From UBA4717 sp045536775 (GTDB lineage: Bacteria > Bacillota > Clostridia > Oscillospirales > CAG-272), in NCBI GenBank assembly GCA_045536775.1, contig JAZSOD010000092.1, positions 1-32,209 on the forward strand: DNA of 32,209 nucleotides. Reading direction: 5' to 3'. A program made the position numbers and the translations under genes. This document shows positions 22,474 through 29,671 of the stretch, piece after piece. The notes beneath the pieces are model-generated. The model saw only the letters and a program-made list of their open reading frames with translations, searched no databases and was not told where the DNA came from. Numbering within the stretch: the stretch's first letter is position 1; every line of letters starts with the position of its first letter.

Positions 22474-24667
22474 TTTCAAGGAGTAAGTTATGAAAAAAAT
22501 ATTTTCATTTGTTTTAGTTCTCACGCTGATATTCGGAGCCGCACTCCCCATATCTGCCGTAACCGATGGTGATGCTGACGGCGACGATGATACAACCGCA
22601 AACGATCTCGTTGTACTTTCGCGTAATATCGGCCCTGAGTATTACGATTATAAGGTATTCACGGCCGAAGAGCTTTACAACATTATGCCCGCGAAAACGG
22701 GTACTCTTTCGGATGACAAAAGCTATATCCGCTTTACGGGCGGCGACGTTGCGTTTAGCATAAACGATCTCGATCAGTTTGACGTGTCCGAATACAAATA
22801 TATGGTAGTCGGCGCGAGAGCGGGCGCGGCAAATGGCAACGCCGTTCCTGCAAACGCTTATATGTGGTATAACAACGACCCTGCTTCAGTTGGTGTTCGG
22901 TATGGCTTTTCGTCAAGCTTTGGTCAGTGCTGGAGCTGGAAGTCCAAGAACATAATAACCGAAACAGGAGTGTTTACTAAGCTTAACTTCACGGTAACTG
23001 ACGCAAGGCGCGAGGATAACAAAACGAAAGACATTGACTACTCGCGCGGCATGACGTCTCTTGTGCTCAAACCGTATATCAGCGGCAGTGGTATGCTTAC
23101 AGAGGGGCAGACGTTTGATGTTCAGTACGTAGCCTTCTTCAAAACGGAAGCAGAAGCGGCGAGCTTCGACTACAGTAAGCTCGATGCTTCGAGGATCGCA
23201 CCCCGCACACCCTACGAGAGAGGCGAGACACGTCCTGTCGTGATACTCAAGTTTGATGACCTCGGAAGAGCATCGTACAATAAAAACTTTAACAGAGTTG
23301 CAAAAATTCTCCAAGAAAAGAATATTACCGGCTCGTTCGGTATAATTTCATACCGTTTCGAGGAAAAAGCCAACGCATCTGTTATCCCGTACGTTAAGGA
23401 GTGGGACAAGCAAGGTATTGAATTCTGGAGCCACGGATACGCGCACGGCGAGACGGAGTTTTCAACAGACCCTTACGATACACAGCTCGAAAGCCTCAAA
23501 AAGGCTCTCGACGTCGTAAAGGAATTGACAGGAGTTGAGATAAAGAGCTTCGGCTCACCCTACGGCGGCAAGAGCAGAGATACCCTCATTATGGTAAAGG
23601 ACCACTTCCCCGAAATGAATACCTTTTTCCAAGGCTACTTGGATGACAACGTTTCGAGCGTATATCATCTCAGAAAGCCCTGCGTAATAGAGGTTGGTGT
23701 AGGCGTAACCGACTATAATCGTTTTCTTTTTGAGTACACTCAGCAGAAGCTTAACTCTCATATATACATCCAGTCTCACCCCGGGCAGTGGAAGGAAGCG
23801 GACTTTGAAAACTTTGAGAAAATGCTCGATTACCTGATTGCGGACGGATGTACGTTTATGACTCCCTCTCAGGCGGCGGCAGATTACTATCAGAGAAAGC
23901 CGATTGAGGTAAGGATCGAAAACGAATATATTAATTTTGACGTAAAGCCCGCTCTTATTGGCGGACGAACAATGGTTCCCCTCAGAGGCATTTTCGAAGC
24001 TCTTGGTGCCAAGGTGGAATGGGACGGCGCGACCCGCACGGTCACCTCGACTAAGGACGGCGACACCATTAAGCTTACTATCGGAAAGCCCGAGCTTTAC
24101 AAGAACGGAAAGCTTCACTACACTATGGACGTCGTTCCCGTTATAATTGAAGAAAACGGCGAATCGCGCACGCTCGTTCCCGTCAGAGCAGTAGCCGAAG
24201 CGTTCGGCTCACTCGTTCACTGGGAGCATTCGACAAAGACGGTTACCATAATCCCCGAGCTCGGCAAGCAGGATCTCGGCACAAACGGTATCGAGATCGT
24301 GAAAGCCACCTACGGCGACTATCAGAAGGACCCCGTAATGCTCGGCGAGTTCTCCTTCGACGGTGACACAAAAACCGCGTGGTACTGCGAGGGCAAGACC
24401 AACAGAGATATCACGTACGAGCTTGCAGGTACAGAGGCCGTCAAGACTGCCGACATAATATGGAAAGCAAAGAGCGCACCGTTTGAGATACACACGTCAA
24501 CCGACGGCGTAAGCTTTACACTTGCGGCAAACGGTGTCTCTCCCGCTACTGCAGGTGAAAAGCAGACAGTAAGTATTGATAAGGAAGCAAAGTATATTAA
24601 AGTGGTAACAAAGTACAACGGAGTAAATTACGACCACGGCATTTGCGAGATAAGCTTCACAAAATAA
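18452..24667 (+). repeat. Three tandem ~2-kb deacetylase modules
   Basis: Module A about 18452-20439, B about 20476-22473 (both in one gene) and C about 22645-24667 (next gene). Each starts with KVFTAE(E/D)LY and ends with VTKYNGVNYDHG followed by (I)xEIS. A and C share long near-identical runs in their first halves (for example the YMWYNNDP and QTFDVQYVAFFKT regions) and are closer to each other there than to B; in the amine-oxidase-like domain A and B pair instead. The pattern suggests repeated duplication with later recombination between copies. Confidence 0.85.
22490..24667 (+). CDS. Secreted polysaccharide deacetylase with half dockerin
   Basis: A 725-residue paralogue with one module. 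Signal peptide (~1-23), then a single degenerate dockerin-like half (DGDADGDDDTTANDLVVLSR) instead of the full pair, so cohesin binding is doubtful. The module follows: N-terminal beta domain, NodB deacetylase with KFDD, SHGYAH, SPYG and QSHP all present, a full-length copper-amine-oxidase-N domain (VPLRGIFEALGAKVEW and LVPVRAVAEAFGSLVHW), and a C-terminal discoidin-like domain. It has the most complete catalytic motifs in the cluster along with module B of the neighbour. GGAG lies eight bases before the ATG, 16 bases after the previous stop. It closes the operon, with a terminator right behind. Confidence 0.87.
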   Translation: MKKIFSFVLVLTLIFGAALPISAVTDGDADGDDDTTANDLVVLSRNIGPEYYDYKVFTAEELYNIMPAKTGTLSDDKSYIRFTGGDVAFSINDLDQFDVSEYKYMVVGARAGAANGNAVPANAYMWYNNDPASVGVRYGFSSSFGQCWSWKSKNIITETGVFTKLNFTVTDARREDNKTKDIDYSRGMTSLVLKPYISGSGMLTEGQTFDVQYVAFFKTEAEAASFDYSKLDASRIAPRTPYERGETRPVVILKFDDLGRASYNKNFNRVAKILQEKNITGSFGIISYRFEEKANASVIPYVKEWDKQGIEFWSHGYAHGETEFSTDPYDTQLESLKKALDVVKELTGVEIKSFGSPYGGKSRDTLIMVKDHFPEMNTFFQGYLDDNVSSVYHLRKPCVIEVGVGVTDYNRFLFEYTQQKLNSHIYIQSHPGQWKEADFENFEKMLDYLIADGCTFMTPSQAAADYYQRKPIEVRIENEYINFDVKPALIGGRTMVPLRGIFEALGAKVEWDGATRTVTSTKDGDTIKLTIGKPELYKNGKLHYTMDVVPVIIEENGESRTLVPVRAVAEAFGSLVHWEHSTKTVTIIPELGKQDLGTNGIEIVKATYGDYQKDPVMLGEFSFDGDTKTAWYCEGKTNRDITYELAGTEAVKTADIIWKAKSAPFEIHTSTDGVSFTLAANGVSPATAGEKQTVSIDKEAKYIKVVTKYNGVNYDHGICEISFTK

Positions 24668-24676
24668 TGTAATGAA

Positions 24677-24712
24677 TCCCCCGAGAACCGCTTAAATTGC
24701 GGCTCTCGGGGG
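24677..24712 (+). terminator. Terminator of the deacetylase cluster
   Basis: Long stem TCCCCCGAGA-A-CCGC pairing with GCGG-C-TCTCGGGGGA (one mismatch), loop of 7 bases, ten bases after the stop codon. The following TATTTC is only moderately T-rich. Confidence 0.8.
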
Positions 24713-24747
24713 ATATTTCAAAAAATAAAAAAATTTTCAAAAACCTA

Positions 24748-24776
24748 TTGACAAGCGTCACGGTATATGATACAAT
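24748..24776 (+). promoter_or_regulatory. Sigma-A promoter of perR
   Basis: TTGACA (24748-24753) and TACAAT (24771-24776) with 17-base spacing. The start is expected near 24783, a few bases before the operator. Confidence 0.85.
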
Positions 24777-24788
24777 AATCTCAGAAAA

Positions 24789-24803
24789 TGATAATGATTA
24801 TCA
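24789..24803 (+). promoter_or_regulatory. Fur/PerR-type operator (7-1-7 palindrome)
   Basis: TGATAATGATTATCA is a perfect 7-1-7 inverted repeat and an exact match to the Bacillus Fur-box consensus TGATAATNATTATCA; the PerR box differs by one base pair per arm. It sits just downstream of the predicted start, a roadblock position, and points to autoregulation. Confidence 0.88.
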
Positions 24804-24829
24804 TTATTGATTTTGAAAGGAGAAGCCGG

Positions 24830-25213
24830 ATGGAAAAGTGCTTAAAGAAATCTAAGCAGCGCGACGCGATACTGAACCTGCTCAAAAGCGTAAAGTGTCA
24901 CCCCACTGCCGAGTGGATATACACGAGCCTCAAGCCCGACTTCCCGAGTATCAGTCTTGCAACGGTTTACAGAAATCTCAATCTTCTCTGTGAGCTGGGC
25001 GAGGCTATCAAGATCGAAGTCGGCGACGGGACCGTCAGATTTGACGGCGACATCAAGGACCATTATCATTTTTTATGCACAAGCTGCAAGGAGGTAACGG
25101 ACATCAACGGCGGCAGATTCGACATAGATTCAGACGTTGAATCAAGGCATAACGTGAAGGTCAATTATCATTCGGTAGTATTCTACGGCAGCTGCGGAAA
25201 ATGCAAGTCCTAA
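24830..25213 (+). CDS. perR: PerR-like peroxide-sensing Fur-family repressor
   Basis: A 127-residue Fur-family regulator: winged helix with HPTAEWIY and SLATVYRNLNLL (DNA recognition), then a dimer domain with two CxxC pairs (C83/C86 and C122/C125) for structural zinc. The regulatory metal ligands match PerR: H24 (HPTAE), D72 (RFD), H78 and H80 (DHYH) and D91 (VTD). Asp at the RFD position favours PerR over Fur, where Glu is usual, though its operator is Fur-like. Start ATG follows AAAGGAG; an upstream in-frame ATG lies inside the operator and has no such site. Adjacent rubrerythrin is a classic PerR target in clostridia. Fe-based oxidation of the His ligands is the expected sensing mechanism. 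Confidence 0.85.
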   Translation: MEKCLKKSKQRDAILNLLKSVKCHPTAEWIYTSLKPDFPSISLATVYRNLNLLCELGEAIKIEVGDGTVRFDGDIKDHYHFLCTSCKEVTDINGGRFDIDSDVESRHNVKVNYHSVVFYGSCGKCKS

Positions 25214-25274
25214 GCTTACGCGGTAAGCAAAATAAAGTTAATTATTTAATTCATATTAAAAGGAGAAAAAATTT

Positions 25275-25862
25275 ATGAAAAAGTTTGTATGTCCCGTTTG
25301 CGGTTACGTTCACGAGGGAGAGACCGCGCCCGAAAAGTGCCCCGTTTGTAAGGTTCCCGGCGAAAAGTTCAGAGTAATGGACGAAAACGCTAAGCTCGCA
25401 GCTGAACACGAGTACGGTGTTTACGCAAAGACCGTTAAGAACAATCCCGACATAAGCGAAGAAGACAAGAAGTACATCTTTGAACAGCTCATGGCTAACT
25501 TCAACGGCGAATGCTCCGAGGTTGGTATGTACCTCTGCATGGCAAGAATTGCACACAGAGAGGGTTATCCCGAAATCGGTCTCTACTGGGAAAAGGCAGC
25601 TTTTGAAGAAGCTGAGCACGCAGCAAAGTTTGCAGAGCTTCTCGGCGAGGATCTCGAGCCCAATATGAAGGCTACAACAAAGGATAACCTCAAGTGGAGA
25701 GTTGACTGCGAATACGGCGCAACACAGGGCAAGTTTGACCTCGCGGCTTGCGCAAAGAAGAACGGTCTTGACGCTATCCACGATACCGTTCACGAAATGG
25801 CTCGTGACGAAGCTCGTCACGGACGCGGCCTTGAAGGACTTCTCAAGAGATATTTCAAGTAA
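25275..25862 (+). CDS. Reverse rubrerythrin (peroxide reductase)
   Basis: A 195-residue non-haem iron protein. The N-terminal rubredoxin-like FeCys4 centre (C6, C9, C22, C25) precedes a ferritin-like diiron domain, the reverse of the classical order. Diiron ligands: E79 (NGECSE), E112/H115 (EEAEH), E174 region (HEMARDE) and H182 (DEARH). Reverse rubrerythrins are part of NAD(P)H-dependent peroxide (and oxygen) reduction in clostridia (family knowledge). AAAGGAG lies before the ATG. It is 61 bases after perR with no convincing terminator between (a small GCTTAC/GTAAGC stem lacks a T-run), so co-transcription and PerR control are likely. Confidence 0.93.
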   Translation: MKKFVCPVCGYVHEGETAPEKCPVCKVPGEKFRVMDENAKLAAEHEYGVYAKTVKNNPDISEEDKKYIFEQLMANFNGECSEVGMYLCMARIAHREGYPEIGLYWEKAAFEEAEHAAKFAELLGEDLEPNMKATTKDNLKWRVDCEYGATQGKFDLAACAKKNGLDAIHDTVHEMARDEARHGRGLEGLLKRYFK

Positions 25863-25937
25863 TTTTAGATACGAAAGAATAAAGTTAAATATCCTCTGAG
25901 AATGGCTTAAAATAAGGCTTTATAAGGAACAATCACG

Positions 25938-25975
25938 AAACACGATTATCCAATCACGGTTAATCGTGTTTTTTT
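25938..25975 (+). terminator. Terminator after rubrerythrin
   Basis: AACACGATTA pairs with TAATCGTGTT across a 12-base loop, followed by a T-run. The stem is AT-rich, but spacing and T-run fit. Confidence 0.7.
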
Positions 25976-25999
25976 GTATCTAATCGTATTTTTTCTCTT

Positions 26000-26123
26000 G
26001 TGGGCAAATGGTGGGCTGTGGGCAAATTTTCAGCTCAAAAAAATAGTTTGCCCACAAAAATCGCTACAACCCCTGATTCTATGCGGTTTTGAAGCACTTG
26101 GAAAATGTCGAAATGTGGGCAAA
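26000..26123. repeat. Four copies of GTGGGCAAA, candidate integrase arm sites
   Basis: The 9-mer occurs at 26000-26008, 26018-26026 and 26115-26123 on the plus strand and at 26047-26055 inverted. All lie within 125 bases, just upstream of a recombinase gene that has an arm-binding N-terminal domain. The rest of 25976-26204 shows no gene. Confidence 0.55.
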
Positions 26124-26204
26124 AAGTTTTTTGGTTCAAATCTTAAGGTTTTGGCGTTGCAACTGATAAAATTAAAATGTACCATTTAGAAGGAGGTTAT
26201 TTTT

Positions 26205-26468
26205 ATGAAAGGCAGCGTCAGAAAAAGAGGAAATACTTGGTCATACAGAGTTGATTTTGGTAAATCGGCGGATGGCAAACGAAACCAAATTGAAAAAGGC
26301 GGATATAAAACAAAGAAGGAAGCAGACAAAGCATTAAATGATGTTTTGTTTCAATATAACAATACAGGTGATTATGTTGAAAATCAGAAGGTAACATTTC
26401 AGGATGTATATAAAGAGTTTATGGCAACGGAAGCACCTGCAACAAGAGCTTATGCAACATTAAAATAA
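26205..26468 (+). pseudogene. Truncated tyrosine recombinase (integrase), N-terminal fragment
   Basis: An 87-residue N-terminal piece: arm-DNA-binding domain (KGSVRKRGNTWSYRVDFG, then KKGGYKTKKEADKAL-like residues 25-45) and the first part of the core-binding domain (VTFQDVYKEFMATEAPATRA). The catalytic domain with the R-H-R-Y residues is absent; the frame stops three codons after the similarity ends. AAGGAGG precedes the start, so expression signals survive. Relatives are integrases of Tn916-like elements and temperate phages. The break falls exactly where a truncated gene on the opposite strand ends. Confidence 0.8.
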
Positions 26469-26618
26469 TACTGCGTTGTTTAACGATTTAAGCTCATTAA
26501 TTTTTTTGCCGTATGCGATATGCAGTAATATACCGTCATCGGCAAGACCGCATAAATAGCTTGTGTTTTTGGTTGAAATATTAAAAATTCTACTGTCCTT
26601 ATCATATGTAATTGACAT
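26460..26618 (-). pseudogene. GH36 alpha-galactosidase, N-terminal fragment
   Basis: A 52-residue frame beginning with an ATG behind GAGGTG. MSITYDKDSRIFNIST, NTSYLCGLADDGILLHIAYG and a following GKK match the start of the N-terminal beta-sandwich of Firmicute GH36 alpha-galactosidases (about 730 residues). Everything after residue ~52 is missing; a stop falls at the junction with the integrase remnant. Its own promoter is intact upstream. Confidence 0.65.
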
Positions 26619-26941
26619 AAATACACCTCATTTCAAATATTAAAACAATTATACCTATGCCAATGTCTTTTGTAAATACCAATATTTTTAATTTAAGGAT
26701 TGTAGCCAATGTCTTTAGTACTTAAAAACTTCACAGTGGAACTATAGCACACTGTGTTGAAAACTCGCCTTATCATGATAGAATTTAGAAAGTTAAACAC
26801 ACAGAAGATAATGAGTAATCTATGAACGTTTTTCTTATATGTTTTCAACAAGATGTTAATGTTTTTTAGCAAATAAAGCAAAATTTCAAAGGAATTTATA
26901 ATAATTATGTTATATAATTAATTGTGAAAGGAATGATTTGT
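26619..26941. other. Divergent AT-rich intergenic region
   Basis: No gene is supported. It holds the GH36 promoter, a direct repeat GCCAATGTCTTT (26659-26670 and 26705-26716), and a TATAAT at 26913-26918 that could serve uxaB but has no clear -35 box. Confidence 0.55.
26648..26676 (-). promoter_or_regulatory. Promoter of the GH36 fragment
   Basis: On the minus strand TTTACA (26671-26676) and TATAAT (26648-26653) with 17-base spacing, 30 bases before the fragment's start codon. Confidence 0.65.
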
Positions 26942-28234
26942 GTGTATAAAAAGCCTATAAGAACAGAAAAAATAATCCAGTTTGGCGAAGGAGGCTTTTT
27001 GCGTGGTTTTGTTGACTGGATAATACAGATAACAAACGAAAATACAGACTTTAATGCAGGTGTTGTGGTAGTTCAGCCTATCGAAAAAGGTATGTGCAAA
27101 AACCTGGCTCAGCAAAACTGTGTTTACACTCATGTTATGCGAGGCATTAAGAACGGAACTCCTACAGTTGAAAAGAAACTAATTGATGTAATAACACGCA
27201 CAGTCGAACCATACGATGACTTTGAAAACTATATTGACCTTGCAAAAAATCCGGATTTCAGATTTATTGTATCTAATACAACTGAGGCCGGAATAGCATA
27301 TAATGATGATGACCTGCCTGAAAAGGCGCCGAATGTTACTTTCCCTGCAAAGGTGACACTTCTTCTTAAAAAACGTTATGATTTGGGTCTTAAAGGCTTT
27401 ATATTTCTCCCATGCGAGCTAATTGAAAGTAACGGTGAAACCTTAAAGCAGTACATACTCAAATATGCAAAAAAATGGGGGTATGACAAAAGCTTTGCAG
27501 ACTGGATAAATAATGAAAATATGTTTTATAACACATTGGTTGACCGAATAGTAACAGGCTACCCTCATGATGAAAAAATAGATGTCGGCTTTGATGACAA
27601 TATGCTAAATACAAGCGAATTATTTCATTTGTGGGTAATTGAGGGCCCTGCCGAAATCACAAAGGAATTCCCGTTTGACAAAGCAAATTTAAATATAGTA
27701 GTTACAGATAATCTTAACCGGTACAGAACACGCAAGGTACGCATATTAAACGGTGCTCATATATCAATGATACCATACGCAATGCTTGAAGGCATTGAAA
27801 CTGTGGGCGATTGCATGAAGGACGAAACAATGTCAGCTTTTGTGAAAAAATGTGTATATGACGAGGTAATACCTACTCTTGACTTGCCGTACGAGGAATT
27901 AAAAAACTATGCAGACGATGTGTTTGTACGCTTTGAAAATCCATTTATTAAACACTTATGTGCATCAATTTCGCTTAATTCAGTCAGCAAATTCAAAGTG
28001 CGTGTATTGCCGTCAATACTTGAATACATAAAGCGTAAAGGTTCTTCACCGGAAAATCTGATGCTTTCATTTGCAAAGCTTATTGAGTTTTACAAAACTG
28101 ATATGCCAAATGACGACGAAAAGATTATAGAGTTTATGAAATCTGAAGATATTGATACAATTTTGGCAAATGCAGAACTATGGGGACAGGATTTAAGCTT
28201 CCTGGCTAATGCTTTGAAAAAGGTGCTGAAATGA
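26942..28234 (+). CDS. uxaB: Tagaturonate reductase / altronate oxidoreductase
   Basis: About 430 residues of the mannitol-dehydrogenase superfamily. UxaB reduces tagaturonate to altronate with NADH in galacturonate catabolism. N-terminal nucleotide-binding signature IIQFGEGGFLRGFVDW, then the C-terminal domain containing VRILNGAHISMIPYAMLEG with the conserved K-x-x-x-LNGAH-type active-site surroundings. Slightly shorter than the usual ~480. The start is set at GTG 26942, nine bases after AAAGGA; a GTG 18 bases earlier would place that ribosome site inside the gene. It overlaps uxaA by four bases (ATGA). Base use is visibly more AT-rich than in the genes left of 26 kb. A fructuronate-reductase activity (UxuB-like) cannot be excluded, but pairing with uxaA favours UxaB. 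Confidence 0.87.
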   Translation: MYKKPIRTEKIIQFGEGGFLRGFVDWIIQITNENTDFNAGVVVVQPIEKGMCKNLAQQNCVYTHVMRGIKNGTPTVEKKLIDVITRTVEPYDDFENYIDLAKNPDFRFIVSNTTEAGIAYNDDDLPEKAPNVTFPAKVTLLLKKRYDLGLKGFIFLPCELIESNGETLKQYILKYAKKWGYDKSFADWINNENMFYNTLVDRIVTGYPHDEKIDVGFDDNMLNTSELFHLWVIEGPAEITKEFPFDKANLNIVVTDNLNRYRTRKVRILNGAHISMIPYAMLEGIETVGDCMKDETMSAFVKKCVYDEVIPTLDLPYEELKNYADDVFVRFENPFIKHLCASISLNSVSKFKVRVLPSILEYIKRKGSSPENLMLSFAKLIEFYKTDMPNDDEKIIEFMKSEDIDTILANAELWGQDLSFLANALKKVLK

Positions 28235-29601
28235 TAATACATCCTTTAGATAATGTAGATATCAATTTGAATGATGGTCACAAATATGCTCTTTGTGACA
28301 TAAAAAAAGGGGAAAACATTATAAAATATGCAAATCCCATAGGCCATGCAACAACTGATATTATGACATGCGAGCATGTGCACACTCACAATATGAAAAC
28401 TAATTTAAGTGAACAAATTGATTATAGCTATAATCCACAATATACCGCTATAGAAAGGGTTAATACTGACAAATTCTTTATGGGGTATCTCCGTGAAAAC
28501 GGTGATGTGGGAATACGCAACGAAATATGGATAATTAATACGGTAGGTTGTGTTAATAAAATTGCAAAAAAACTTTCTTCCCTTACAGGTGCATATTGCT
28601 TTGAGCATCCGTTTGGCTGTTCACAGCTTGGTGGCGACCATAAAACAACTCAGCTTATTTTAAAGGGACTTGTAAACCATCCGAATGCGGCGGGAGTATT
28701 GGTGCTTGGACTTGGCTGTGAGAATAACAATATTGACGAGTTTAGAAAGATTCTCGGAGAATACAATCCCAACAGAGTTAAGTTTTTAAATGCACAGGAT
28801 TTTGATGATGAAATTACTGAGGGGGTGAGACTTATAAATGAATTAAAGCAGTATGCCCAAAGTTTCAAGCGTCAGCCTGTGCCAATAAGCAGACTAAAGA
28901 TTGGTCTTAAATGTGGTGGCAGTGACGGGTTTAGTGGTATTACTGCAAATCCGCTGTTAGGTAGATTGTCAGACAAAATGATTTCATACGGTGCAAGCTG
29001 TGTATTAACAGAGGTTCCTGAAATGTTCGGTGCAGAGCATCTTTTAATGCAACGCTGCCCAACAAAGGAGTTGTTTGATAAAACTGTTGACCTTATAAAT
29101 AACTTTAAGAGTTATTTTATAAGTCACAATCAAGTGGTTTATGAAAATCCATCACCCGGTAACAAGGAGGGCGGTATAACAACTCTTGAAGAAAAATCCT
29201 TAGGTTGCGTACAAAAAGGAGGAACAAGCGAAATCGCAGATGTTCTTAACTATGGCGACACACTTACAAAAAACGGACTGTCGCTGTTAAACGGTCCAGG
29301 TAATGATATTGTTGCAATTACAAACCTTACGGCTTGCGGAGTACATATGATACTTTTTACCACAGGAAGAGGAACACCTGTAGGCGCTCCTGTACCTACA
29401 ATTAAGGTTGCTTCGAATAAAACACTTGCAGAAAAGAAAAAGAACTGGATTGACTTTGACGCATCACCTGTGTTGGAGGGTAACGAGTTAACAGATGCTT
29501 TTATAAATTATGTTATTTCGGTAGCGTCAGGCAAGGAAACTGCAAACGAAAGAAATGACTGCCGTGAAATATCTATTTTCAAGGACGGTGTAGTTTTATA
29601 A
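28231..29601 (+). CDS. uxaA: Altronate dehydratase
   Basis: A 456-residue UxaA-family dehydratase, converting altronate to 2-keto-3-deoxygluconate. Residues ~1-65 form the SAF domain (YALCDIKKGENIIKYANPIG, then TCEHVHTHNM). The large C-terminal domain follows, with GYLRENGDVGIRNEIWIINT, HPFGCSQLGGDH, LVLGLGCENNN, GLKCGGSDGFSGITANPLLG and TGRGTPVGAP. Both halves that some species split are fused here. Its start overlaps the uxaB stop, so the two successive steps of galacturonate breakdown are translationally coupled. kdgK/kdgA are not in the window. Confidence 0.93.
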   Translation: MIIHPLDNVDINLNDGHKYALCDIKKGENIIKYANPIGHATTDIMTCEHVHTHNMKTNLSEQIDYSYNPQYTAIERVNTDKFFMGYLRENGDVGIRNEIWIINTVGCVNKIAKKLSSLTGAYCFEHPFGCSQLGGDHKTTQLILKGLVNHPNAAGVLVLGLGCENNNIDEFRKILGEYNPNRVKFLNAQDFDDEITEGVRLINELKQYAQSFKRQPVPISRLKIGLKCGGSDGFSGITANPLLGRLSDKMISYGASCVLTEVPEMFGAEHLLMQRCPTKELFDKTVDLINNFKSYFISHNQVVYENPSPGNKEGGITTLEEKSLGCVQKGGTSEIADVLNYGDTLTKNGLSLLNGPGNDIVAITNLTACGVHMILFTTGRGTPVGAPVPTIKVASNKTLAEKKKNWIDFDASPVLEGNELTDAFINYVISVASGKETANERNDCREISIFKDGVVL

Positions 29602-29671
29602 AGCCGAAAAATTATTGGTGCTTAGGTAATTTTAAAAAATTAATATAATATTATGAAAAGAGGTATGGTTT

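Noticed and set aside
24788..24829. A 14-codon extension of perR
   Set aside because: It is made of the operator palindrome (MIMIIIID) and lacks a ribosome binding site; the ATG at 24830 has AAAGGAG.
25214..25228. GCTTAC/GTAAGC hairpin between perR and rubrerythrin as a terminator
   Set aside because: Only six pairs with a 3-base loop and no T-run follows; read-through is expected.
25974..26189. A 71-codon open frame between rubrerythrin and the integrase
   Set aside because: It has no ribosome binding site, begins in the terminator T-run and is composed of the GTGGGCAAA repeat region.
26924..26941. An earlier GTG start for uxaB
   Set aside because: The AAAGGA ribosome site would fall inside the gene; GTG at 26942 is correctly spaced from it.
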